Assembly: GCF_015645445.1 (NCBI RefSeq)
Contig: NZ_JADOGI010000107.1
Span: 1-35,044 of the forward strand
Direction: 5' to 3'
Origin: Nonomuraea cypriaca
GTDB taxonomy: Bacteria; Actinomycetota; Actinomycetes; Streptosporangiales; Streptosporangiaceae
Length of the DNA: 35,044 nt
Position numbers and translations under genes: made by a program
The notes under the pieces: generated by a model
What the model was told of the DNA's origin: nothing
Databases searched by the model: none
The model's input: only the letters and a program-made list of their open reading frames with translations
Part shown: positions 23,304 to 32,209 of the stretch, one piece after another
Numbering within the stretch: the first letter of the stretch is position 1
Layout: each line of letters opens with the position of its first letter

Positions 23304-23930
23304 ATGGAGACCGGCACACCGGCGCCCAGGCGCCGCATGCGTGCGGACGCGCGCCGCAACTACGAACGGTTGCTGACCGAGGCCGCGTCCGCGTTCGCCG
23401 AGCACGGCGCGGACTTCTCGCTGGAGGAGATCGCGCGCCGGGCCGGGGTGGCCAACGGCACGCTCTACGGTCATTTCCCCACCCGGCGTGCGCTGTTGGA
23501 GGCGTTGCTGGGTGATCGGATGCGGGCCCTGGCCGCGACCGGCGAAGAGCTGCTCGCCGACCCCTCGCCCTTCGACGGCCTGGCCGCCTGGGCGCGAACG
23601 GCGATGGCCCACACGACGGTCTACCGAGGGCTGGGCGCCGCGTTGATGGAGGCCGTCGAAGACGAGACCTCTGAGCTGCACACGGCATGCAAGGCGGTGC
23701 TCGCCGCCGGGGAGGAGCTGGTGGCGCGGGCGCGGGCGGCCGGTGAGGTGCGGACGGACGTCACGGCCCCGGACCTGTACGCGCTGGTCAATGCGGCGGC
23801 CTGGGCGGGCGAGCAGAGCTCCGCAGCCCAGGGCGAGCGACTGCTGACCTTCGGCCTGGACGGCCTTCGGTCGTCGGCCACCACACGGCCTGTGGCACCC
23901 CGACCGGCCGGTGGCGCAGGGCTCGCCTGA
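23304..23930 (+). CDS. TetR-family transcriptional regulator
   Basis: 208 residues. The N-terminal helix-turn-helix is complete (FSLEEIARRAGVANGTLYGH and FPTRRALLEALL), followed by an all-helical ligand domain of the kind found in SbtR-like actinobacterial TetR proteins. The reading frame extends upstream to 23184, but ATG 23304 (METGTPAPRRR) has a GAGAGG site nine bases away, and the longer form would put the TetR operator inside its coding region. It probably represses the divergent NmrA-type gene and itself. Six bases separate its stop from the first ATG of the nSTAND gene, so read-through into that gene is possible. Confidence 0.88.
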   Translation: METGTPAPRRRMRADARRNYERLLTEAASAFAEHGADFSLEEIARRAGVANGTLYGHFPTRRALLEALLGDRMRALAATGEELLADPSPFDGLAAWARTAMAHTTVYRGLGAALMEAVEDETSELHTACKAVLAAGEELVARARAAGEVRTDVTAPDLYALVNAAAWAGEQSSAAQGERLLTFGLDGLRSSATTRPVAPRPAGGAGLA

Positions 23931-23936
23931 TCACAT

Positions 23937-26900
23937 ATGTATGACCATTTGTGTCGGGCCCCGTTCGAGCGGGAACGGTCTGGGACTGTGGATGCTCAGG
24001 CGCCTGGTGATCGATCGAAGGTGATGCGAGCCGGGGTGCGTGCCAGGGTGGCCCGGCTGGTCAGGTCGACGGGGGACAGGGCACGCACGTGGTCCTCTCC
24101 GGTGCTCCTGTCGGTGTTGTCCGCGGGTGCGGTCGCGCCCTTGCTCACCACCGGTGCGGGCGTGCCGGCGATGGTGTCGGCGGGAGTCGGAGCCATCACA
24201 GCGGTCGGCGGCAACGTGCTGACCGATGTGGTCAAAGCCGGTGTCGCGCGGCTGGGCAAACGCCAGGACCCACCCTCGGACGAGGAGGTGGAGTCGGAGC
24301 TGGAACAGGGGATCCAGCAGGTTCTGGAGGCCGACGGGAAGAGGCGGAGCGGCTGCGTGCGGAGATCGCGCGGGTGCTGCGGGACATCGGGGCGGTGGGC
24401 GTCGCGGTCGAAGCGGCGATCGAGTCCGGCGACCGCCGGTTACAGGAGGCCCTGGCCGCGGGTCTGGCACGACTGGGCGAGGAGTTCGGCGAGTTCGGGT
24501 TCGTACTGGCGGAGGTGCGTGGTCAGCTGGGGGTGATCCGCGAGGGCATCGACCGGCAGGGCGACCGGTTGCGGCGGCAGGGCGCCGAGTTGCACGCGGA
24601 GCTGCGGGTGGCGGTGGATCTGGGATATCGGCAGGCAACCGACACCCGGTTGCTGCTGGAACAGGTGGCGGCGATCGAGCGGCGGACCCGTACGGGCTCT
24701 GCGTCACCTGGCGAGACGGGGAGGTCCTGGTCGGGGGAGTGCCCCTACCGAGGGCTGGTCGCGTTCTCCGAAGCCGACGCCGGAGTGTTCTACGGACGTG
24801 AGGTGGTCACCGCTCAGCTGGTGGCCCGGCTGGCGCAGCGGCTGACCGGGCCCGGCCTGCTGGTGGTGACCGGTGCGTCGGGGGCGGGCAAGTCCTCGCT
24901 GCTGCGGGCGGGGGTGATGCCGGCGATCGGGCGCGGGGAGCTGTCGGAGCAGGCACGCGACTGGCCCCGGCATGTACTGGACCGTCCCACCGGCGCGCCG
25001 CTGTCGCGGCTGGCCACGTTCCTGGCCGGCCTGGCCGCCCTGGAGGCGCCGGCGGTGTTGCGCAGCCTGACCGAGCAGCCCGGCCAGGCGCATCTGCTGG
25101 TACGCCAGGCCGTCGAGGCCGACGCCAGGCGCCGTGGCTTGCCCGAGCCGAGCGCTGCCGGGTCCCGGCTGGTGCTGGTGGTGGACCAGTTCGAGGAGAT
25201 CTTCACCCTCGACGTGCCCGAGGACGAGCGCGAGCGGGCCATGGCCGAGCGTGCCGCGTTCATCACCGCGCTGCACGCCGCCGCCAGTGTCGCGATCGGT
25301 CCGGACGACGCGCCGGCGGCGTTGGTCGTGCTGGTGGTCCGCGGCGACTTCATCGATCGTTGCGCCGAGCATCCGCGGCTGGCCGCCGTACTGCAGGATG
25401 GCCCTTTTGTACTGGGGCCGATGCCGGGGTCCGACCTGCGGCGTGCCATCACCGGACCGGCCGATGCCGCCGGTCTGGACATCGAGCCAGGCCTGATCGA
25501 CACGATCTTGAACGAGCTGCGCTCGCCTGCCGGCGGGTACGAGGCAGGCGTGCTCCCGCTGCTGTCCCAGACGATGCTGACGATCTGGGAACACCGTGAG
25601 GACAACCGGCTGACCAGCCGCGGCTACGCCCTGACCGGCGGGGTGACCCAGGCGGTGGCCACCAGCGCGGAGGCCGCGTACGCCGACCTGACCCCCGGCA
25701 GGCAGGCTCTGGCCCGGTTGGTGTTCCACCAGCTCACCGCCGTCTCCACCGAGGGCAGGCTCACCCGCCGCGCCACCTCACGCCAGGCCCTGCACGCCGG
25801 GCGCGGGGAAGACGGCATCGACCACGTCCTGGACACCTTCGCCGCACGGCGGCTGATCGTGGTCGACGGCGCGAGCGTGCAGATCGCCCATGACGTGCTG
25901 TTGCACGCCTGGCCTCGTCTGTACGGCTGGCTGGAGGCCGATCTGACCGGCCACGCCCTGTACCACCAGTTCGTGGAGGCCGCCCAGGAGTGGGAGGAGC
26001 ACGAGCGGAGCCCGTCCTTCCTGTTCAGGGGTGAGCGGCTGTCCGCCGTCCAGCACGCGCAGGCTCGCTGGCAGGCCGATCCCGGCCGCTACCCCGCGCT
26101 GTCCGCGGCGTCGCGCGCGTTTCTGGACGCCGGTGTCCGCGCCCAGACCAGCGGCCGCCGGCGGCAGCGCGCCACCCTGGTCACCCTGACCGCCCTGTTG
26201 GTGGCCGCGGTGGTCTTCGCCGGGGTCGCACTGCGGTCCTCCATCGCCGCGGGGGAAGAACGCGATCAGGCCCTCGCCGGCTATCTGATCAGCCGAAGCG
26301 AACTGGCGGCCGCGGACCCGGCGTTCTCGGCGTTGCTGGCCGCGGCCGCCTGGCGCATCGCTCCTGACCGCGCCGACGCCCGCGCGCGGCTGACCGAGAT
26401 CCTCCGCGGTTCCGAACGTGGCATCCTCCCCGACCTCGCCGGCCCCATCTGGGCGGTGGCGTTCAGCGCTGACGGGAAGACCCTGGCCACCGGCGGCTAC
26501 GACCGTACGGTGCGGCTTTGGGATCTGTCCACAGGCGGGCCGCTCGGTGAGCCCCTCACGGGCCACACCAGCATCGCCGACTCGATGGCGTTCAGCCCTG
26601 ACGGGAAGACCCTGGCCACCGGCAGCATCGAGGGTGCGGTGCGGCTTTGGGACGTGTCCACGGGCCGGCCGCTCGGTGAGGTCCTCACCGGCGACACCCC
26701 CAGCTCGGTGGCGTTCAGTCCCGATGGGAAGAACCTGGCCATCGCCTACAACGACGACGGTACGGTGCGGCTCTGGGACATATCCACGGGGCGGCGGCTC
26801 GGCAAACCCTTCACCGGCCACTCGGGTCCCATCCGTTCGGTGGCGTTCAGTCCCGACGGGAGCACCCTGGCCTCCGCCGGCGACGACGGTACCGTACGGC

Positions 26901-27154
26901 TCTGGGGCGCCGCCGAACACCGGCCGCTCGGCGATCCTCTCACCGGCCACACCGGCCCCGTGTGGTCGGTGGCCTTCAGCCCCGATGGGAACACCCTGGC
27001 CACCGGAAACAACGACGGCACGGTGCAACTCTGGAACCTGGCGCCGCCCAGCGATCTTTACGCGGCCGTCTGCGCCATCCCCGGTCGCGCACTCACCCGT
27101 GAGGAATGGGAAGAGCACGCACCAGGACAGCGATTCCGCCCCGTCTGCTCCTGA
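23937..27154 (+). pseudogene. nSTAND1 NTPase with transmembrane helix and WD40 repeats, one-base frameshift near the N-terminus
   Basis: Restored length is about 1072 residues. Order: basic N-terminus; Gly/Ala-rich hydrophobic segment (about 50-95); long coiled coil (about 110-255); nSTAND1 NTPase opening CPYRGLVAFSEADAGVFYGR with P-loop VVTGASGAGKSSLLRAG (about 310) and Walker B LVLVVDQFEEIF (about 411); one transmembrane helix (about 747-770); five WD40 repeats (about 831-1037; VAFSPDGKTLA and TVRLWD recur). The first frame runs from 23937 to VLEADG; the rest is in another frame. One missing G at GGG 24336-24338 explains it. STAND proteins are ligand-triggered switches in signalling and phage defence. 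No effector nuclease or protease is visible. Start uncertain: no ribosome site before ATG 23937; GTG 24021 or ATG 24024 are alternatives. Confidence 0.82.
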
Positions 27155-27187
27155 GCCCTGTCTCAAACCTTCTGGGCCCTGTCTCAA
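27155..27187. repeat. 12-bp direct repeat after the nSTAND gene
   Basis: GCCCTGTCTCAA occurs at 27155-27166 and again at 27176-27187, period 21 bp, starting at the base after the nSTAND stop. Its sense is unknown; it may be the worn end of a mobile element or a small duplication. No transposase is near. Confidence 0.45.
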
Positions 27188-27279
27188 CGCAGCGCCGCCC
27201 GGAGGTCGCGTGGGGCCGGAGTGACGCGCGGCCGGACGGGGGGATGCCCGGCCGCTGAGGCGGCGGCGCCGTCGAGGGA

Positions 27280-27642
27280 TCAGCAGTAGCGAGCGGGCGC
27301 GATGCGGTCCATCACGCCGCCGAACCTGCCGCGGTAGTTGGAGCTGTAGTCGCCCCTGGACGCCAGGCGCTTGGCGCGCCAGTTCCACTCGGTGTCGGCG
27401 GTGTCGACGAAGCAGGCTCCGCTCGTGGCCACGAACGACCCGACCTTGTCGGCGTGCGTGCCGCCGATGAACCGGTTGCCGTTGGCCTCCCACCAGGTGT
27501 AGACGGCGCCGGTGTAGTTGGCGCCGGTCCACAGGCACACGTGGGCGTGGCACGCCGGGGCGGCCGCCTGAGCGGGCGCCGCCGGCAGTGCCACGACGCC
27601 GACCGCGAGGACCGGCGCGACCAGCAGGCTGAGGGACTTCAT
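27280..27642 (-). CDS. Secreted peptidase inhibitor family I36-type protein
   Basis: 120 residues with a Sec signal peptide: MKSLSLLVAPVLAVGVVALP and a cut site after AQA (about residue 27). The mature 93 residues hold four Cys (CHAHVC, GACF, RYC), enough for two disulfides, and the motif CLWTGANYTGAVYTW with DKVGSFVA and SNYRGRFGG, typical of the I36 (SMPI, crystallin-like) family. Such proteins are exported and some inhibit metalloproteases; many members are untested, so inhibition is inferred. ATG 27642 has a strong AAAGGAG ribosome site. A -10-like TATAGC lies at 27686-27681 on its strand. It stands alone. Confidence 0.82.
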   Translation of the reverse strand: MKSLSLLVAPVLAVGVVALPAAPAQAAAPACHAHVCLWTGANYTGAVYTWWEANGNRFIGGTHADKVGSFVATSGACFVDTADTEWNWRAKRLASRGDYSSNYRGRFGGVMDRIAPARYC

Positions 27643-27831
27643 GAAGCACTCCTTTCGCTGACTGCTTGGGACACCCGCACGCTATACGGAATGTGATTGC
27701 ATGAACACACAAGGTTATATGCTTCTCACTTCGCAGCCCGCCGAGAGCCCAGGTCCGAAGCCCCGGCCGGGATATGCGGTTTTCCGCCGCCGGCATTAGG
27801 GTGCGACCACATCTGCGGAAGGAGCCGGAAG

Positions 27832-28056
27832 GTGTCGCATGAATGGCCGGAGTTCCTGCTCGTCCTCTATCTCTCCGGCCCGGACGCGGTGGCAGGCGTG
27901 GTCGCGCGGCTCGCCGCCCACGGTCACCGGCCGGCCGAGCTGGACAATCCGTACTGGCCCGCCCGGGGAGCCGTCGCCTTCGCCGATCCCGACCAGTGGA
28001 TGGTCGTCTTCGCTCCCTGGGTCTTCGGCGTGGACCCGGTGCCCGCGGTCTCCTGA
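27832..28056 (+). CDS. Short VOC (glyoxalase-like) protein, half length
   Basis: 74 residues from GTG 27832, with GGAAGGAG upstream. The sequence EFLLVLYLSGPDAVAGVVAR, ELDNPYWPARGAVAFADPDQ and WMVVFAPWVFG matches the second beta-alpha-beta-beta-beta half of a vicinal oxygen chelate domain (for example the loop NPYW and FxDPDxWxVV). The usual first half is absent: nothing like it is found in the 190 bp upstream. It is either a natural half-domain that dimerises, or a 5'-truncated remnant. An in-frame ATG at 27697 adds 45 residues that do not look like VOC sequence. Two hairpins follow, one overlapping the stop codon. Function unassigned. Confidence 0.6.
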   Translation: MSHEWPEFLLVLYLSGPDAVAGVVARLAAHGHRPAELDNPYWPARGAVAFADPDQWMVVFAPWVFGVDPVPAVS

Positions 28057-28067
28057 GGAGGACCGCG
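28044..28067. terminator. Hairpin overlapping the VOC stop codon
   Basis: CGCGGTC (28044-28050) pairs with GACCGCG (28061-28067), and CTCCT/AGGAG extend the stem inward with a small bulge. The VOC stop TGA lies in the loop. Probably part of the termination region. Confidence 0.45.
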
Positions 28068-28076
28068 TGCGGGCTG

Positions 28077-28114
28077 ACAGCACGGCGGCCGATCCGATTC
28101 CACCACCGTGCTGT
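28077..28114. terminator. Bidirectional terminator hairpin between convergent genes
   Basis: ACAGCACGGCGG (28077-28088) and CCACCGTGCTGT (28103-28114) form a 12-bp stem with one mismatch and a 14-nt loop. It lies midway between the VOC stop (28056) and the enolase-family stop (28133), which converge. No long U-run, as is usual in high-GC actinobacteria. Confidence 0.65.
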
Positions 28115-28132
28115 TCCCACCCGCCGACCGTG

Positions 28133-29320
28133 CTACGACCGGGGTGCCCAGGCGCGCCGGCGAGGCACGCCGAGGATTTCCGGCCCTTCCTCGTACGCGA
28201 ACCTCTCCATCGCGTCCTCCGACAGGGTGACGCCGAGACCGGGTGCGTCCGGCACGTGGATGAACCCGTCCTCCACGCGAACGGCGGGGCTCACCAGATG
28301 ATCACGGAAGGCGTTGTTACCGCCCGCGTCCCACTCCACGTGGCCCCGGATGTGCGCGGGGATGGCGGCGGCGAAATGCAGGTTCGCCACCTGGCCGAGC
28401 CCGTTGTAGGTGTGGGTGGCGATGATGATGTTCGCCGCGCTCGCGAGCGAAGCGATCTTGATGCACTCGGAGATGCCCGCGGACTTCACGACATCGGGTG
28501 TGAGGTAGTCGACGCCGCCGAGTCGTACGAGATCCTCCATGTCGAATCGGGTGAAGACGTTGCCTCCCGAGGCGATCGCGGTGTGCGAGAGGTTACGCAG
28601 GGTGCCCAGCTCGCGCTTGTGGACCGCGACGGTGAAGTCGAAGGGGTCCTCCAGCCAGAACGTGTCGAACTCCTCCAGCCCCTTGGACAGCCGCACCGCC
28701 TCGGGCCAGCTGTACCGGGCGTTCGCGTCGATCATGACGGCCACGTCGGGGCCGACCGCCTCCCGCACCGCCGCGACGGCGGCCAGGTCGAGGGAGACGT
28801 TCGCCCCGCCGCGCACCTTGACGGCGGTGAACCCCTCCTCGACGTAGCCGCGCGCCTCGTCGGCGAGAGAGTCGAGGTCATCGCGGATGCCCATGGTCTG
28901 ACATCCGATGTACGCGGCCAGCCGCGGCCCGCTCCCGCTGTCATCGCCACCACCGAGCAGGCGGTAGACCGGCTGCCCTGTCACCTTGCCGAGGATGTCC
29001 CACAGGGCGATGTCGATGCCCGCGATGGCCTGCGCCGCGGCCGATCCCAGGTGGATCGATCCGAAGAACATCTTCTCCCACAAGGACTGGATCTGCAGCG
29101 GGCTCTGACCGACCACCAACGGCGCCAGCTTGCTCTCGATCAGGCTCTTGACGGCATGCGGCGTGTGCGCGTGGTAGGAACTGCCCAGCCCCTCTATGCC
29201 CTCGTCCGTGCGGATCCGCACGATGAGCTCATCCCGCTTGTACGCGGTTCCCAGGCCCATCACCCACGGGTCTTCCAGCTTCTCGGAAATCAGCAGGCAG
29301 TCAACCGATGTGATCTTCAT
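28133..29320 (-). CDS. Enolase-superfamily protein with an altered third metal site
   Basis: 395 residues of the mandelate racemase/muconate lactonizing group. Seen: strand-2 KxR (AVKVRGG), Asp ligand in MIDANARY, Glu ligand in FWLEDPF, the Asp of YLTPDVVKSAG and the His of IATHTYNGLG, which form the usual Asp-His dyad. At the third metal ligand, where GEN is usual, this protein reads IASGGNVFTR: Gly replaces Glu, with Asn next. The codons (GGA GGC AAC) are clear. It could use the Asn, as glucarate dehydratase does, or have changed activity. It is the last gene of the ABC importer operon, 38 bp after the ATPase gene, with GAGAGGAAT before ATG 29320. It probably acts on the imported compound. 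Confidence 0.88.
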   Translation of the reverse strand: MKITSVDCLLISEKLEDPWVMGLGTAYKRDELIVRIRTDEGIEGLGSSYHAHTPHAVKSLIESKLAPLVVGQSPLQIQSLWEKMFFGSIHLGSAAAQAIAGIDIALWDILGKVTGQPVYRLLGGGDDSGSGPRLAAYIGCQTMGIRDDLDSLADEARGYVEEGFTAVKVRGGANVSLDLAAVAAVREAVGPDVAVMIDANARYSWPEAVRLSKGLEEFDTFWLEDPFDFTVAVHKRELGTLRNLSHTAIASGGNVFTRFDMEDLVRLGGVDYLTPDVVKSAGISECIKIASLASAANIIIATHTYNGLGQVANLHFAAAIPAHIRGHVEWDAGGNNAFRDHLVSPAVRVEDGFIHVPDAPGLGVTLSEDAMERFAYEEGPEILGVPRRRAWAPRS

Positions 29321-29358
29321 GAGACATTCCTCTCTTGGAACGGATGGTTGAGTTCGGG

Positions 29359-30354
29359 TCAGACCGGCATCTCACCGGAGAAGTGACACGCCGAGCGCCG
29401 CTCCGCGGCCGGATCGGCATGGGGGAGGAGGCCGGGCACGGATTCGTGGCAGATCGCTCTCTCCCGGCCCAGGGAGCAGCGCGGTGCGAACGCGCAACCG
29501 GACACGCCCGCCTGGCCCGTCGGTGGTTGGCCGGGAATGAAGGAGATCACCGGGCGCTCGATGCTGGGGATGCTGGCGATGAGCCCCGCGGTGTAGGGAT
29601 GGGCGGGGCCGGCGAAGACGGCCGCCGTGGGCCCGGTCTCCACGATCCGTCCGCCGTACATCACCGCGACGCGTTCGGTCACGCCGCGTACGACGTCAAG
29701 GTCATGAGACACCACGATCATGGCCATGTCGGAGTCGGACCTGAGCGTGGTCAGCAACCCCAGGACCTGCGCCTGCACGGTCACGTCCAAGGCGGTCGTG
29801 ACCTCGTCGGTGACCAGCAGGCGTGGATGGGCGGCCAGCGCCATCGCGATCGCCACGCGCTGCCGCATACCGCCGGAGAACTCGTGCGGGTACTGCGAGA
29901 ACCGCCGTGCGGGATCGGTGATCCCGACCTTCCCCAGCGCCTCGACCGCGAGCGTTCTGGCCTCGCGCCGCCCGGTCCCCGGGCGGTGCCGGCGGATCAC
30001 TTCGGTGATCTGGCCGCCGACGTTCCGCACGGGGTTCAACGAGACCAGAGCGTCCTGGTAGACCAGGCCGATCTCGCGCCCGCGGATCCGGTTGAGCACC
30101 TTGGCACCGGCCCCGACGACCTCGGCGCCGGCGACCTTGACACTTCCGCCGACCCGCGCGGAATCGGGGAGAAGGCCGAGCATCGCCAGCGCCAGCGTCG
30201 ATTTCCCTGAGCCGGATTCCCCGACGAGCCCCAGGGATTCCCCGGCGTCGAGCGCGATCGACACGCCGCGCAACGCGGCCTGCCATCCTCCCTGCTTGGG
30301 GTATTCGACGACGAGGTCGTCGACGGTGAGAATCGGCTCGGACATGGTCGTCAT
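29359..30354 (-). CDS. Peptide/opine-type ABC transporter ATP-binding protein (DppD-like)
   Basis: 331 residues. Walker A GESGSGKST, Q-loop GLVYQDALVSLNPV, signature FSGGMRQR, Walker B and D-loop LLVTDEVTTALD (DEP is usual; Val replaces Pro here), switch His VVSHDLDVV, and the C-terminal oligopeptide-transporter extension HPYTAGLIASIP with CAFAPRC, where Cys residues may hold an Fe-S cluster. Start ATG 30354 overlaps the upstream gene's stop by ATGA; an ATG at 30345 is an alternative. It partners the DppF-like ATPase to drive the permease pair. Substrate is set by the binding protein at 33188-34735. Confidence 0.9.
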   Translation of the reverse strand: MTTMSEPILTVDDLVVEYPKQGGWQAALRGVSIALDAGESLGLVGESGSGKSTLALAMLGLLPDSARVGGSVKVAGAEVVGAGAKVLNRIRGREIGLVYQDALVSLNPVRNVGGQITEVIRRHRPGTGRREARTLAVEALGKVGITDPARRFSQYPHEFSGGMRQRVAIAMALAAHPRLLVTDEVTTALDVTVQAQVLGLLTTLRSDSDMAMIVVSHDLDVVRGVTERVAVMYGGRIVETGPTAAVFAGPAHPYTAGLIASIPSIERPVISFIPGQPPTGQAGVSGCAFAPRCSLGRERAICHESVPGLLPHADPAAERRSACHFSGEMPV

Positions 30355-31349
30355 CCTTTTCCGTGTCCACTTTTGGGACGCATCGGAACATTGCAGTCGG
30401 CCCACGCTCCGTCCGCGGCGTTCACGCGCTCCACGTGATGCGCGCACCGCTCGGTGACCCGCCAGCACCGCTGGCGGAAGACACACCCGGGATCCGACTC
30501 CGGGATGTGGCCGCTGTCGGCTTCGAGGGCCTTCTGAGCCTCCGCGGGCATCTCGCGGCGGCCGTCGGCGGTGGCGGACCAGCGCAGCCCCTGCGTGTAC
30601 GGATGGATCGGCGCGTCCAGCAGGGTGCCCGTGGCGCCCGCCTCGACGATCCGGCCGCGGTACATCACGAGAGTGCGGTCGGAGACGGCCCGGACGACGC
30701 CCAGATCGTGGGCGATGACGAGCAGGGCCACGCCGGTCCTGGACCGTATTTCCTGGAGCAGGCTCAGGATCTGCCCCTGGATGGACACGTCGAGTGACGC
30801 CACGGGCTCGTCGAGGACGAGCAGCCTCGGCTCGGGCCCCAGCGCGCGGGCGATGCCCACCCGCTGCCGCTGCCCTCCGGACAGTTCGCGTGGCCGGCGG
30901 TCCGCCATCTCATCAGGGAGCCCGACCAGACCGAGCAGGTCGGAGACCCGCTTCCGCGCCTCGGCCCTGCTGAGCCCGAGCAGGAGCAGAGGCTCGGCGA
31001 CGATGGCCGCGATGCTCTTGGACGGGTCGAGCGAGCTGTAGGGGTCCTGGAACACGAGTTGGGTCTCGCGGGCCAGCCGCCGCCGACCGGCCCGGCGGGC
31101 GGACAGACGAGGTACGTCGAGCGAGCCGGAGATCCGTACCGTTCCCGCCGTCGGCGGCAGAAGACCGACGACGATGTTCGCGAGGGTCGTCTTGCCGGAT
31201 CCCGACTCCCCGACCAACGCGACGCATTCTCCCTGCCGCACACTGAAAGAGGAGTTCTGTACGGCCCAGACGGCGTTACCACCAGAGCCGTAGCGCTTGG
31301 ACAGCGCGTCGACCTCGAGCACCCAGGGGACGTCCTGCACCGTACTCAT
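30351..31349 (-). CDS. Peptide/opine-type ABC transporter ATP-binding protein (DppF-like)
   Basis: 332 residues. Walker A GESGSGKTT, Q-loop VFQDPYSSLDPSKSI, signature LSGGQRQR, Walker B LLVLDEP, D-loop ASLDVS and switch His VIAHDLGVV, then the oligo_HPY extension HPYTQGL with a Cys pair (CVFRQRCW and CAHH). The N-terminal strand pairing (LEVDALSKRYG) is the F-type of Dpp/Opp pairs. Start ATG 31349 overlaps the permease stop (ATGA, 31346-31349); its own stop overlaps the DppD-like start. A complete ATPase subunit with no visible defect. Confidence 0.9.
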   Translation of the reverse strand: MSTVQDVPWVLEVDALSKRYGSGGNAVWAVQNSSFSVRQGECVALVGESGSGKTTLANIVVGLLPPTAGTVRISGSLDVPRLSARRAGRRRLARETQLVFQDPYSSLDPSKSIAAIVAEPLLLLGLSRAEARKRVSDLLGLVGLPDEMADRRPRELSGGQRQRVGIARALGPEPRLLVLDEPVASLDVSIQGQILSLLQEIRSRTGVALLVIAHDLGVVRAVSDRTLVMYRGRIVEAGATGTLLDAPIHPYTQGLRWSATADGRREMPAEAQKALEADSGHIPESDPGCVFRQRCWRVTERCAHHVERVNAADGAWADCNVPMRPKSGHGKG

Positions 31350-32209
31350 GCCTGCCACCTCCGGCGGATGCGCAGCCCGGCGGTCGCGAAGGCGGCGCAG
31401 ACCAGCACCAGGACGCCGCCGGAGACCAGGACAGGCAGCGCGTGTGTCTGCAGGTAGTCCTTCTCCGAGGAGATGAGGAGTCCCAACGAGACCTCGGGCG
31501 GCTGCAGGCCGAACCCGAGAAAGCTGATCGTCGACTCGGCCAGCATGACGTTGGGGATCTGCACCAGGGAGACCGACAGCATCAGGTCGAGGGTGTTCGG
31601 CCACACGTGCCGGAGCAGCAGCCTGGGCGTCGACGTGCCGTACATCCTGGAGGCCACGACGTAGTCCGAGCGCTTCAGCGACAGCACCCGCGCTCGGATC
31701 ACCCTCGCGTAGTTGACCCAGGTCACCAGGATCAGCACGACCACGATCGTGGAGAAGCTCGGACCGAGCACCGTGACGAGCGCGATGGCCAGGATCAGGC
31801 CGGGAAACGCGTTGAACACGTCCATCACCCGGCTCAGGACGTTGTCGATCGCCCCTCCGAGGTAGCCGCTCAGCGCGCCGGTGGCCCAGCCGACGGCCGA
31901 GCTCGCCACCACGACCAGGAGCGCTATGACGATCGACGTACGAAGCCCGAGAGCGATCATGGCCACGAGGTCGCGGCCGAGATGATCCGTGCCGAGCAGG
32001 GCGTTCGCGGCGGGCGCCGCGAATCTGCGGGACGGATCGACGCGTAGCGCGTCCGGTCCGATGGTCAACGGGACGATGAACGCGAAGAGCACGGAGGCGA
32101 TGGACACGCCGAAGGAGACCAGCACGGTGCCTTCGGACAGGACTCGCCGCAGCGGTCCGGTCCGCTCGGGCGGGGAGGCGCTCGTCCGCTCCGGGGTCAT
32201 GGTGGTCAC
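31346..32209 (-). CDS. ABC transporter permease, DppC-like
   Basis: 287 residues. The N-terminal hydrophobic helix is followed by the DppC signature LLGTDHLGRDLVAMIALGLR, then the membrane domain with the EAA loop (SRMYGTSTPRLLLRHVWPN) and the C-terminal ESTISFLGFGLQPPEVSLG, typical of the C-type partner. The GTG at 32209 overlaps the DppB-like stop (GTGA, 32206-32209), which suggests translational coupling; an ATG at 32200 is an alternative. It forms the channel with the DppB-like protein. Confidence 0.9.
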   Translation of the reverse strand: MTTMTPERTSASPPERTGPLRRVLSEGTVLVSFGVSIASVLFAFIVPLTIGPDALRVDPSRRFAAPAANALLGTDHLGRDLVAMIALGLRTSIVIALLVVVASSAVGWATGALSGYLGGAIDNVLSRVMDVFNAFPGLILAIALVTVLGPSFSTIVVVLILVTWVNYARVIRARVLSLKRSDYVVASRMYGTSTPRLLLRHVWPNTLDLMLSVSLVQIPNVMLAESTISFLGFGLQPPEVSLGLLISSEKDYLQTHALPVLVSGGVLVLVCAAFATAGLRIRRRWQA

